Shown here: in pieces, positions 50,601 to 63,400 of the stretch
Numbering within the stretch: the first letter of the stretch is position 1
Layout of the letters: the number at the start of each line of letters is the position of its first letter
From: Zhengitettix transpicula
Lineage: Eukaryota > Arthropoda > Insecta > Orthoptera > Tetrigidae
NCBI GenBank assembly: GCA_037074705.1
Contig: CM073591.1
Coordinates: forward strand, 34,390,587 to 34,454,586
Length of the DNA: 64,000 nucleotides
Direction: 5' to 3'
The notes under the pieces: generated by a model
The model's input: only the letters and a program-made list of their open reading frames with translations
What the model was told of the DNA's origin: nothing
The model's database searches: none
Position numbers and translations under genes: made by a program

Positions 50601-51517
50601 TTGTATTATACACCTTCATAGCGCGAGATGAAAATGATGTCAGTGTGGAGCGTGGCGAATTTGTAACTGTTCTCAACCGTGAGGATCCTGATTGGTACTG
50701 GATAGTTCGAAGTGATGGCCAAGAGGGTTTTGTGCCAAGTGGTTTTGTGTATCCTGCTCACATAGTTCAAGGTATGTATAATAGTTTATTTAAGTAAGTA
50801 AATTTCTCGTCCAAATATAAGTTAGTTTTCCAGCTTTTGAATTAAAGTTACATGTTATTTCCATAAAGGTGTATGTTTACATGTAAATATTTTACTAACA
50901 AATATTTGATTTATATATTTGTTCTTAATTTTTAGGACATTTAAATCAAACAAACAATCAAAATGTGAATAGTAACTTTGCATCTCCCAGTAATGCACAT
51001 CTTTTGACATCACCTTCCAATGATGATTTACGATATCACGGAACAGAACTAGTTATGCTATATGACTATAAGGTTTGTCTACTTGTACACTACTTAGTAT
51101 AAATAGTAGTGGGATGTGAAACAACACAATTAAAATAAATAGTAATTATTGAGTAATCATATTTTCATTCGTGTTATTTGTCATAGGTAAACTGTAGGTA
51201 TGGCTCATCATGAAATTCTGATTGCACACTTCCTCATTACAATTAATACTTTGTAATAGTTTCTAGTTCCTCTATATATGACAAAATTAGCCAATTATAT
51301 AAACATTCAATAAAATAATGTGCATATATAAAAATCCAGTGTATTTTTTCAGGCGCAAGCTCCCGATGATCTTTCAGTCAGAAGGGGTGACTGGATTTAT
51401 GCTGACTTAAATAACCAGACTGTTGATGGCTGGCTGTGGGCATACGCACCAAAAACTCGTAAATATGGCTTCATTCCTAAAGCATATGCCCGTCCACCAG
51501 CCATGACAAGCCTCTGA
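47688..51517 (+). CDS. Dlish: Dlish/Vamana, triple SH3 adaptor of Fat-Dachs signalling (5' incomplete)
   Basis: In Drosophila, Dlish (Vamana) binds the myosin Dachs and the Approximated palmitoyltransferase at the cell cortex, linking Fat/Dachsous to Hippo signalling and growth. Visible exons: 47688-47878, 49321-49618, 49709-49845, 50582-50771, 50936-51072, 51353-51517, all in phase, 371 residues. The SH3 domains lie at MVVLHDFTPCVDDELEVKRG to QEGFVPHSYC, YIVLYTFIARDENDVSVERG to QEGFVPSGFVYP, and LVMLYDYKAQAPDDLSVRRG to YGFIPKAYA. Also conserved are GMGRITGSASIETLVRVGIE before the first SH3 and the C-terminus ARPPAMTSL. The linker after SH3-1 is Asn/Ser/Gly-rich. The first visible exon opens in phase 2, so at least one short 5' coding exon is missing. 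AATAAA signals lie at 51685 and 52139. Confidence 0.95.
47997..48608 (+). other. Unexplained open reading frame in Dlish intron
   Basis: The frame stays open for about 203 codons (first ATG at 48111) in a GC-richer block between Dlish exons. It reads DVESRALSELQDIFEGEP early and LADSVGEDASDFFFDFVCF later. The strand is G/T-rich, which lowers the number of stops by chance. I do not recognise the protein. It ends at an (AT)n/(CA)n tract followed by a SINE. It could be a mobile-element fragment or chance. Confidence 0.3.
48567..48835 (+). repeat. SINE with decayed tRNA-Ser-like head
   Basis: It starts AATAAGACTGTCTACATTTG and carries a mutated tRNA-like head (GCTAGCCATGAAGATTTTG, then GGTTCAAGTCC). 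The body matches the copy at 26426 up to CCTCACTGTCCAAG. It lies in the Dlish intron between the first two visible exons. Confidence 0.8.
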
Positions 51518-53757
51518 ATCTTCATTACCACCAGAGATTTGCCTCGTTTTCTCAATATGTGCCTTACTCTTTGTCATTCCATTTAACAAATCTAAAACAA
51601 ACTAAATGTGACAATGGAATGTCTATTTTGAAGACTGTTAATGTATGGGAAGCTGAATATGTACAGTATTATTTGTGTATAGTAAATAAATAATTTAAAA
51701 TGTGTCATAAAGCATAGCATGTAACATGTCGAGATTTAGACACATGTAAACATTTGATTGCAATTGTTTTGCATGAAATATTTGGCTTATATTTTATATT
51801 TAATTAGTTTTAATAGCAGTATTTTGTTTTATGTTGGACGTTGATGCCCATTGAGGGAGACGGTCCAACGTGTTGTCATAATCATTCGCTAATGACCGTA
51901 TTGCTCAATGTATTTTGTTACGAATATTTAATAATCGGAACATGTGTGCTAGAAAATTATTCAACTGATTTTACAGTTGATTGCAATAATTTACCTTCTA
52001 AAATGATTTGTACATAACTCAACAAAAATGTATTTTTGTTACTTATATGGTTTGAAACAGGATTTTATATTTGTACTTTTTATAGTCTATATTTTTCATT
52101 TTTTAATGTTTTATAAGTATTTTTAATGGTAAAACACAAATAAAACAGCTTTTAATTATAATTTTTTTAAATCTTTTACTTTGTTCTAATACTAGTCATT
52201 GAAAATTATCTAATTGAAATTCTTTGATATTTTAGAAACTCGATAGGTTTTAGTGAGTTAAGTCAACCCAATAAATAGATTGATATAAAGATATTGGTAC
52301 CAAAATGTAAGGTCCAATTATTTTCTTAGGTATAATAGTCAAATATTCACTGTGATAACGTAAAAGTCATTGAGAGGAAATCTTAATCATAACTTCTAGG
52401 AGGGAAAATCCAGCCATTAGTAATAATTGACTTGAAAGAATGTAGATAGTTTACAAATGATTTCATATTGACTTTCAAGTATGATTTGGATATAATTTTA
52501 ATGGGTTACATGCTGTGATTATAAAATGGCATTTAAACACTGCTTCATTTATAACATTCAAAAAAATTAATTGTAAGATTTGCAACACATGGAGCTGAAT
52601 ATTCTATATTCAGGTTCATAGATAACATTTACAAACAATTATACTTTATGTAATTATGTTATATGTAACAAATTTAAGTGATTTGAATTGTGTCAGAGCA
52701 TTTGTGAAAGTTCCAACAGCTTCATTGCAAAAAATGGATGTTAGAAGAAAAGTTTTATATTCACATTGTGGAAAAGAAAATAGTATCAGAACATTATTTA
52801 GATTAGCCTGGTGTGAAAAACACTTCAGATTGACTTTTGTGAGGTACAATATTTGTGATACGCTGTATCTGGTGTACTACTAGAAATTTTGCAATTGATA
52901 TAGCCTTTCATTACATCTTTATATTATGCTAGAATGAGGTACTTGTACTGCTTTGCTGATTATCATAAGATGATGTGACCCTAACATACACTGCAGAAAC
53001 TTTTGTTGGAGGATGTGAGGCTGCAAAGTTATAATTTATTTACATAATATAAAGATACAATTTTTAAAAGAAAAACGTTTCATTTAATTGCAAACTTGCA
53101 CATTTGCCACTGAAACAAAACTGGACAATTCAACTTGTGCAACATAAATTATTCACATAATCCATGGGATTTTTGTTTAACAGCCTTCATAGTTAACAAA
53201 TTACTTATACATTTGTAATGAGCAACACTGCAATTCATATTTTTTATGATACCAATAGAATCAAATCTGAGGGAATTATTAACTCTACCTTAGTTGGTAA
53301 CTACTTTCCTTTATTCCACTAAAGTTTCAAATTTTGAATTAAGTTTAGAGGAAAAACAAAATTGTCTTATTTTGATGTATATCAAGTGCATTCATGAGGA
53401 AAATGAAAAGATGGGAAACTTCCATTAAAAAGGGTGCAATCTTAGGTGATGTTTATCAGATAGTGTGTGCATTGTAATAAATTATTTCTTGAATTTTTTA
53501 AATTACTTATTGGATAAAAAATTAGGGTGTATGTGTATTATCTTCTGTATGAAGAGTACTTGAATTTATAGTCCATTTAATTTTATTGTGTGGAAAATTC
53601 CCCTCAATATTGTTATAAATTATTTTCCCAATTTGAACTTCAAAAGTAGAATATATAAATTATGTTGCACTCATGACTAACTATTGAACATATACAGATA
53701 ATAATACATTTATATAATGTAATACTTCCATTTGAAAGAAAACAACAAACAAATACA
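51518..53757. other. Convergent intergenic region, Dlish / mRpS15
   Basis: This holds the Dlish 3' UTR with two AATAAA signals (51685, 52139) and, for mRpS15 on the minus strand, an AATAAA at 53587-53582. I see no repeat family, RNA gene or credible coding exon in the rest. Confidence 0.5.
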
Positions 53758-55079
53758 TCACACTTCCTGTTGCTTAGCTCTTTCTTCTGCTTCTTTAGCT
53801 ATTTTCAATACTTGCAGTTGTTCTTTCACTCTTTCAATGTCTGTATCAGTAACAGTAGGTTCTACACCACATTCAATTTCCTCGTTCCTAATCCACATCA
53901 GCTTCTCTATTTTATGCTGTAAGAAATCAAGTTTCTGGGCATTTAGATTATTTTTATAAGCCTCTATTCGTTGGTTCTTCACATTTTTACAATATTCCTC
54001 AGTCAACCTTCTAAGGGAATCCTTCCGGGTCACAAGAAATTTCTCCCTAAAATAGTAAAACTTGTGATAAATTTTGACAAAAAACTGAATATTTTAAAAT
54101 ATCACACTGAAAATAATTACTTTTTACACATATATTGTGAAAATTGATCATTAACACCATCAGGCTTTAAGGGATAAATTTTTAATATTACAAGCAACCA
54201 CATTGAGTGTATTTAACTATATACATATGCAAGTACTGTATGTGTGTTCCTAAACATATTCCTAATCTTTGTCCTAATTTATAAATATATACATTATACT
54301 GAACACAAATTAAATTACGTTTTAAAAAATTTATAAGGTACAAGAAAAATTTGAACTCCGCATGTTATTTGCAAAGGAATCGGGAAGTTTTTTGAATGAA
54401 AAATTAACCATTTTGTTGCTGGAGTATAGTGGATCACAGAGACAGAAACATTGATCACTTTTGTGAAATAACAAAGGGTTTTGTTTTACCTCCACTGATG
54501 TTGAAGTTGTATCTTGTTGGAAAGGAGACTTGGACTGGTATTTTGAACCTAGCAAGCTGTATGTGGATTGATTGCCCTTCTTTTGAATGCGCTGGGGTTA
54601 TTGGACTAAAAAACAGTGAGACTAACTTCAACTATTTGAAACTATCAATAATTTCCATCCTTGAGGTATCCAGCTTCGATTTCTATATTTTGCAAAAAAA
54701 AAACAGCTACATTATACCCTTCAGAAAATTAGATAAATATTTTCCTTGTTAAAATTCAGTAAAACTGTTTTTTATGACAATTAAATCATTATTATTATAG
54801 CGCCCAATAAATATTGTTTTAAAAGGGGATCCCTGTTATTTATTAAATAAATTACTATATATTTTTGGTTGGATAATTAACCAATTTTTTTCTATGCCAT
54901 GACCTCCCCTTGAGAGAGAAAGTTATTGTCCTGGTGGGGTGTTAATTGTTTCACTCCTTCCTGAAGGAGGCGGCTGAGAACCTCCGAAAATTTGAAGAAC
55001 AACCTTCGGTTTCTTATGGCTACACCGCATTTCACTTTCGCATAAGCCACAACCTATCTCTCTTTCCTTTCCACACCAA

Positions 55080-55112
<33 letters not shown>

Positions 55113-55962
55113 CATACATATCTGACATTGGCAAATAAGTTGATATGAACAGGAAAGAGACAATCTTAGACAAATACTAAAGTTATATTGAAGATTACAG
55201 GTGTAAATAATCAGCATCTTTTGAATACAACAACTGATAATACTTTGTCTTTGAGATAGGCTAAAAGAAAGGAAAAAGTAAGAAATTCAATGTCCATATA
55301 TTTAAGTTTCTCAGAGATATACAAGACGGATGATTAAGTATGTGACTGAGTGTATAAGTTACATAGAAACCATGTGTATGTCATATTTCATTTATTATTT
55401 TATTATAGTATTAAGTAAAAAAATGTAACATCTTGAATTACCATAATGCCAGCTGTTCTTTTGTATATACTTACTCTGGATCTGGTCGGTACACAATGTC
55501 CAACTTTTCCAATAGCCATTCAAACCGTTTGTAGTCTCTTAAGCGTAAAATCTTTAAGTTCTTTTTCCGCTTTTCTATCAACTCCTTTAGTGAAACTCTG
55601 CTTTTCACATCCTTACGACTTCTTGACATATGATCTTGTAGGCAACGAATCTTAACTGTCATTTTGGCAACTGTGGAAAAATCAAAAGTTATTAGTTTAG
55701 CTGAATATGGAAGGATTATATATAATAATATACTTTATAGATAATTTTATTTTACAAAGTTGACCATATAAAAGAGCTAAAAGCTGCATGATTTTGTATA
55801 ATAATACTACAAATAGTCAACTGAACAGTTTTCCATCATCAGATTTGAAGAACTTTCTCAAGTCCAACATGATGATACAGGTAAGTTACTCAATAATCTC
55901 ACTTGCCTTTCCATACCAATAATTTTGATGAGGTCACATCTATACTTGTGTATCTTTTGTTG

Positions 55963-56021
<59 letters not shown>

Positions 56022-57413
56022 AAATATGTGCATGTATACAATGTAAACTACATTGTATCACAGTACACTTAACAGTTTATTCCAATAACTAATTCATAAT
56101 TTTGCAGTTTTTAATTAATTGTAAATGACTTCAATTATATTTATTTAATAGAAATAAACCAGCCAAATTTGTCAAACATATATTTTAAAAAACTTAAAAA
56201 TTTAGAACACATTAATAAAATATAAATTAACACAATGTTCTCCAGCTAAAAAAAAATTACACGTCTGAATATATAAAATAGAAAACCAGGTTTTATAAAC
56301 ATTATATTTATAACACAAATTTTCATTAAAGGCTATGAAAATCATTATATATAAAAAATAATTTGTGGATATATGACTTGATCAAATATTATACATTTCA
56401 GTGTTATTTGAATTACTCAGCAAACTGAAAATTTTGTTTATTATGCTTAATTTTATTATTGGCTAAAGAAAAATTCCCAAGCTTGTAAACGATAAAGATA
56501 AGCATGATATGTAAGAAAATTACAAGAAAAAATACTAATAAGAATATACAGAGGTAAATAGAATTTCTCGTAAAACGGAGCAATATTAATATTTGGGAAT
56601 GAGGTACACAGTAGGAAGGTTGAAACTTACTTTTCGATTCCAAAGAAAAATAATCTAGTGCATGTTTCTTGACATTGTTTACCATAATGCCAACCATAAT
56701 GTTGCCCTGCACTTTTTTGGGAGTAAATTGCAAAGACAGAACTCTTTTAACTAGATCATCTGCACTGTAACATAAAAGTATACATTTAAAATTTATATAA
56801 ATTTCTAGAAAGTTAATTTCTTACTGTAAAATAAAATATAATAAAAGAATTTCATAAAAGCTATATACTGTTTCATAGAATTATATTTACATTACACATA
56901 TTTTTCCTTGATTATGTTAATTATAACATATTATCTGATGGCATGTTATCGAACGAATTTCAAACATACTTGAGATTAAAAATGATCCTATAAAAATTTC
57001 CGGTTGAGTTTAATAGCATAATAAAGGTTACATTTATTCGGTTAAAATAATCATTTATATTAAATTAAGAAAATTATAACCAAAAGGTTTAAAACCGGTT
57101 AAATTTTTCAATCTTATAAAACCTACTCTTGGATTTCTTTTGTATTCTCAACTTCTGGTAGTAGACTTTTCAAATCCAGTGGTAAATTTTGTTTCAAGTC
57201 ACCACTTTTCTCCGGTACGTAACAGGGTACTTTCGGCGGTTTAACCCATTTTATTTTCAAGTCTGATTTTAAAGTCCGATACTGACTAAACGAAGTATTG
57301 CCATAAGAAGAGTTATTCAGTAATGAGGTTACGGCCCCGCAACCTTTCGTGTATTTTCTCGTAACATGTGACGTAATTAAACAGCCGGAATTTTTGCAAA
57401 AGAAACTTGTCAT
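53758..57413 (-). CDS. mRpS15: Mitochondrial ribosomal protein S15
   Basis: Component of the mitochondrial small ribosomal subunit, nuclear-encoded and imported. Exons: 57127-57413, 56631-56764, 55475-55670, 53758-54046. Phases agree, giving 301 residues (human about 257, fly about 280). The N-terminus is basic and hydroxylated with few acids (MTSFFCKNSG...TRKYTKG), as expected of a mitochondrial transit peptide. The S15 domain is in exon 3: VKIRCLQDHMSRSRKDVKSR, LKELIEKRKKNLKILRLRDY, KRFEWLLEKLDIVYRPDP, matching the bacterial S15 pattern of KD-SR, KRR-LL and RY--L---L. The C-terminal exon is a long charged helical extension typical of animal versions. The exon 1 donor was taken at 57126 because it keeps the frame; a second GT at 57122 does not. 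Confidence 0.93.
54951..55130. repeat. Hammerhead-like family copy plus (AT)n
   Basis: The copy reads CTGAAGG, a stem GGAGGC.../...CCTCC and GAAA (54961-54989), then the usual TTTCCTTTCCACACCAATAT end, and runs into (AT)n at about 55086-55112. It lies in the mRpS15 intron between exons 3 and 4. Confidence 0.75.
55850..56019. repeat. Right-end piece of family plus (AT)n
   Basis: TTTCCATACCAATAATTTTG and GAGGTCACATC mark the right-hand end of the hammerhead-like family, followed by (AT)n at 55966-56019. The core is not present. It lies in the mRpS15 intron between exons 2 and 3. Confidence 0.6.
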
Positions 57414-58793
57414 GATCAGTTATATTTAAACGTAACAAAGCGAGATAAAAATTCAATAACAATATTAATAGTGGTCCGTAAGTTTTCCTTTCACATTAAT
57501 AACACAACATCTCTTATCGAACAACGTTGAGGATTTGCGAGTTTCAATCGATCTATCAATAGAACTATTTATAAAATACTATTCAATTCAAAAGTCTTTA
57601 TTCTGTAAAGCAAGAAAAAGACCTTTCCCTACAGTAAAATTTAGATTAGTAATGCAAGTTACTTCGTCAAGTTATATTAAATAAATATTCATTAACAAAA
57701 ATTAGAGGTTACTGCAAACCGAATTTGAACTTCATCCGTAATTATGAACTGTATTGGAATTAAGGAGAAATTAGAAAATATAATACCTAATAATGTAACA
57801 CATAATAATGGATAGAAGCGCTGGTATCGAAATTATAATAATACATACCGTATTGAGTAAAACATATTCCATTTAGGTACTGTTAGGAATTACTAGCTTA
57901 AAGTCAGTATAGTTTTGTGTTCATACAACAATCTGTTAGTGAGAAAAGTGTAAATGAAAAGTAATATAAATATATAAACTTATTTGGTCTTAGATAAATT
58001 TACGTAATAATAAGAATTATTAGTTCAATTTGTGTTGATTTCAGATGGAATAAATAATTAAGTCAGAAATTTAGTTATATAATTAAATTAAATTCGAGAA
58101 ATAGATATCATTAAATAAAAAAGTAAAGAAAGAAATACAATTTTGGGACCTCATCAGGTAATATATTTTGTACCTAAATTAGTATGCAAAATATTTATTC
58201 ACGATTTTGTAGAAGTTGACACGAAAAGTTGTATTCCTATATTTATTTTGTAATTTTATAAGATGTATTTCTCGAATTTAGTTGTGCTGAATAACTTCTT
58301 AATTTGCTAATTTACATATTAGTAAACTCGGTCATACAAAATCATTTTTGCTATGTAGTTCTCTTATTAGTTTCCCAATGACAATAACACTACAATTTTT
58401 ATATTTTGTGCACAGTAATTTCAAAGTTTTATATTAGACTTCCCAGTTTCTTTTTTTACGTAGTGCCAATATACTAAAGTATGTTTGGGTGTGATGTAGA
58501 CTACATTGTGATCTAAGTAGTTTTTCATGTTTTGCAGCCCATTAATAGCAGCATGAATAGAACCTGCACTATACGCTTTAAAGGTTTTTTTAATTGCCTA
58601 CCTGTTTTGTTTCGTAGAAGAACTGAATTATCCCATTCAGACGAATAACACTTTCTTTCAGTCAGTTTCCCAAAAATCGTATTTGCAACAGATAATTGTA
58701 AGGTTTTAAGGAGCATATGATACTTCCTCAGCCGCCATATTTCGATCATTTGATGTATCAGGTGTCAAAAATCGTATTAGAGCAGTCTTGCAT
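57414..58793. other. Upstream region of mRpS15
   Basis: AT-rich sequence before the mRpS15 start. The promoter of mRpS15 must lie here but no specific element stands out. No repeat family and no credible exon were seen. Confidence 0.45.
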
Positions 58794-59049
58794 TTCAATA
58801 TATTGTTCTCGGAGTTCAACCGGGTTTTGCATAATTAAAGTAGAACGCAACGTTTCGACGACTAAAAGCTCTGTCGTCATCTTCTAGGCGAAGTGTCGGA
58901 ACCATTCCATTGCATATTATATATATCCTCCACTGAAATGGTTCCGACACTTCGCCTAGAAGATGACGACAGAGCTTTTAGTCGTCGAAACGTTGCGTTC
59001 TACTTTAATTATGCAAAACCCGGTTGAACTCCGAGAACAATATATTGAA
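58794..59049. mobile_element. Perfect 113-bp inverted repeat, PLE-like ends
   Basis: The left arm 58794-58906 is the exact reverse complement of the right arm 58937-59049, with a 30-bp loop. Each arm contains GAAGATGACGAC, a loop, then GTCGTCGAAACG. That layout also occurs in decayed form at the inverted ends of the Penelope-like fragment at 6386-6945. The identity of the arms implies a young element or gene conversion between them. From 59050 to 60403 I see only AT-rich sequence. Confidence 0.85.
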
Positions 59050-60403
59050 CAACTGCACCGGGAAAGGCTTCAATCTTTGAGTCTTGCATTTGTTCAAAAT
59101 TATATTAAAATGAATATGTTAACTTAACTTGACTTTTTCGACTTTATCATTAATCTTTGATAAAATGTATTAGAATTTTTTTAAAAGATTAAATTTATGG
59201 TGCAAGGAATACAAAATTATGAGTAGGCCTATCTGAAGAGGTTTCAAAACAAAGGAACTATTCGAAGTGTAATTTTTATTTCCTTAAAATTTTTCTTACT
59301 AGTTGGCTGGTTTATTCACTTACAATACAAAATTATCTTATAGCAATATTCTGAATTCTAATACGATAGTAAAAATATATTTATTTATAAACGCAACAAC
59401 TGCGAAGGTCATTAGAGTCTTATTTTGTATTGTAGTAATCAAAATATATCTGTGTTGGTGGTATTTGTATTTTCAAGTTAACAACGTGTTTTATATGGTT
59501 TTGCATAAAACATTTATCTATTATTTCCAAAGTTTGCATATATAACCCAAGCTATTCTTTTCTGAAACAACAAACATAAGAACAAATGTTAGCCATTTAT
59601 AATAAAAGTAAGATATACCTTATTAATTAAATTGAACAATTTTCAAAGTGAAAAATGATGCCTGACCATCGGTTCAGTATGATAAGTACCGATATTGATT
59701 GCAGTACAGAATAGATAATTTATTGTGGAAATTCAAATGATTTCGGTTATTAGGACCAACTTATCATTTTAAATTATAATACCAAGGACAACGAAAACTA
59801 ACACAAAGTCCAGAGAGACATGGCATTAAAGGATTTAATTACCTGCCACCTGTCATCACAGAATTCCGAGAGAATAGAATACTAAAAATAATAATAATCT
59901 TACTGTATGAGCATCCGAACTACAATGAGGACGAGTTCAATTTTAAACAAAAAGGAAATAGACTGACCGTTTGAATTATTTATAACTGCTTGTATTGTAA
60001 TGCAATTGTAATAGAAACTTTTATGACGTTGCTTAACAATTTTTTGGTAATAAAAATATTATAATTATTATTCTACTGCAGTACAATGACTGTTATTAAA
60101 CATATTCGCTAATACAATAATGGAGGACAATAATAAATACAGCTATAAAATGAGGTATAACATTGTTCACAATAAAACGTGGTGAAGCGCACGTCAGAAA
60201 ACCAGCGTGGCAATGAAATATGTGTTGTATTGTATTTCATTTGGTTTCAAAATTGTTGACATACAAACACTTAAATATTTTCGAAATTGTTAAATAAATA
60301 AATAAATATATATATAATATCGTGAGATCAGGAAATTAAGTTTAAAAATGTTTCTCTTCTTCAGAAACTTAAGTGTAGTAAATTTCAAGTTCTAAGATAT
60401 TTT

Positions 60404-63400
60404 ATGTTAAGAAATGTTACGTCCTTGAAAAATATGATTTGTAATTACATGTCTGTGATACGCTATATCTCTGACGAGGAGAACAAGCGAGTGATGTTTC
60501 ATTTATTGGAGGGCTTTGAGGAACGATCGGTTGAAATACTCCGCAGTGACTTTGATTGCAGGTAATTATTAAGATACATCAACTTCATTTCACTGATATT
60601 GATCTGAAGACCAAGGATTCTTCCATTTCTCGTGCGATTTCATCAGGCCATCATCGTCATTTAGTTGAAGTTATCATAAATTTTTACACCATGCAAGATA
60701 AACAACAATGGTGCATTGAAAATTAAATTTAAATTTGAAGTGCTAGTCAACGAATTACGACTCAATAGTTTGAGTTGACAAAGCAAGTGGATAAAATTTG
60801 GCGATCTTCAATGTGCAGAATTTGTTGACAAATTGCTTTTTTTTTTTCTGGAAAATATTGAAAAATCCATAGACAAAGTATCCAGACAAAAATCCACAGC
60901 CATGTCGGTCAACATGGTCAGGAATATAATGGCGGTATGAATGGACTTGGGAAACACTAAACAAACGCCGAAGTGGAAAACAAGTTTCCATTAAACCAAT
61001 GTTTAAGATCTGCAGAATATTAACCAAATTGGTTTAAACGATGCTACAGCTATGTTGCATGTATAGGAAAATTTTCGAAATTTATTTTGTAAAATGTACA
61101 TTCATTCTATTTGTTTATATTATGGTACATAAATCAGCTTTTGTTAATTTATCATTATACGAATAATACCAATCAATTTAAATTTTAAACTATTAAGACA
61201 ATTTCTAAATATGTGTTATATTTATTGATATAACTAAATAAAAGTAAAACATATGATTTATTTCATACTTATTACTATTAATATATCTTTTATATTGTAC
61301 TATTAACTAAAATTATGTTTTTTACACAACAATCTTTTTTTTCAACGATTGAGTTTATATTTTCAGCCGTTTTACGATGTCCCCTAATGAATTTCTGACG
61401 GAAAACGTTGAATATTCATGTTTGAAACCTGATGAAATTCACGCAGAACGAATTGAACACAGATACACTGAGTTATTAAATACCTGTAAGACGAAAAGGC
61501 TTACCATTCAATTAGTAAATCTAAATCTCAATCAGACCAAAGTATATAGTCTTTCTCACGGAAGAATTGCGAATAAAAGTGGTGGTGTGAACAAAATGCT
61601 AACTAGTAGAAGGATAATAAAAACGCAGAAAGGATTCAGTGCTAATAGAAATGGAGGTTTGGTGAAGAAGAAAGCAAATTTGGCACCGCCATACTGTCGG
61701 AATAATAAGAATAGAATGTTACACGATAACGACAGATCCACGCGCAAAATAAATAAATGTAATTTCCAAACTTTTGAAGCACCTACTCGAACAGGGGAGC
61801 TGAGAATCTTTCTCGAAAGGTTATCAGAGAAAGAAATGAAACAATATTCACGATCGTATAAGAAAATAATTGTGCCAAAAGTTATACTTCATCGTTTGTC
61901 CTTAAATGAAATACGCAAGTACAACATTCACACTCCAAAACACAGAGGAAGGAAAATTATGAATACAGACACGAAGAAAATGCATTTAACGCCACGCTCA
62001 CAAAAAACTGGTATAGAAGAACGGAAAGTTGTGTTTAAAAGAAGGCCGAAGAACAATGCAGAAACTATCTCATTTGTGAGACTAAAACCATTTAAATGTA
62101 AAGTTCAAGATCTGATGAAGCATTCATGCAGGGATTTTGAGACTCAGAAAAAGGTAAGAAATATGTATTAAATTTACTATAACTAAAAGTTAAGACACTA
62201 AGTATACATTATAGGCCACGAAGTATTGTGAATAAATATAACCAATTTTGGGATTTTGTGTATTCCCAACAAACGCCGACATTTCATAGGCCTATAGGCT
62301 ATTAAGATACCGGAAGATGCATGTTTCAGCTTAATTTTAATTTTGGTGTAACGAGAAGCTTATTTCACTTTATAGTTGTAATTGCACATTATTCGACGGC
62401 ATTTGTGTTCTACAAAAGTTTGGTAACACTTCATTAAGTCCAACATCTTAGCCCAATTTGTGCCAAACTCTTCACGATCAACAACCAATGCGCAAGCGAA
62501 TTTTCGTTAATATGATCTGGATGAAAAATGTCATAGTAATGTGGATTGATTGAAAATGTTATCGAGTTTACGATTGTTTGCCTGGCAGAACTGTAGGTGA
62601 AATTGAGAATGCATACAGGTAAGTGACTATGGAATGTAAGACACCGTAACACAGTGTTGGCTCGAGTAACTTACAAATCAATCAGAAAGAAATATTTTAT
62701 CAACAGTTATGTATCAGTGTAGAAAGTCTTCATTATTGCAACAAACAGACCACTGAATTTGCTACAGGATCACGTTTATCCTGCTCAGTATGCAAACGTG
62801 GCACACATCTTACCGATATTTTTTTAGACAATTTACGATGCAAAATTGAAACTGCTGTACCATTGGGTATCAATAATTGGCTTGTCGGTCAATATATTGG
62901 CGTCTCCTCCATTGTACACCCCGGACAATTATCGCGATTGAATCGTGTAAACTCATTCATCCAATAATAAACGTTTTAAACTCTGGGGCAGATTACGAGG
63001 AACTGCGTCAAATGCGGTTTTAATTTCCTTGGCGGTTCTAATGGAAATGTTTAATCACCCCGTTTTTCCTATTTTTCGGGACTAGCAAACTATTTGCTTT
63101 GGCCTATAGTTTAAATGAAGCAACAATGCATATGACTAAACATTTCATAGAAGTATACTGAAAGCTGATATTTTTTAGACACAAAAATGCTTCGATGCTA
63201 CCAGCGCCATAAGTTAATATTTAATTTATAATTATTAACTTAACCCTGTAGGTCTTTGCTGTTGAGTATGTCAAATAATATCATGAATAGTAAACCTCAA
63301 TTATTGTTTTAGCATTTTTCAAATTTTAATTTATTGAAGCTATTTTACTCGAGCTATCTAAACAAAGTATATATATATATATATATATATATTTGTGTAA

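Noticed and set aside
62434..62652. Minus-strand open frame in the last intron of the unrecognised gene
   Set aside because: I checked it for transposase blocks on both strands and found none that hold up.
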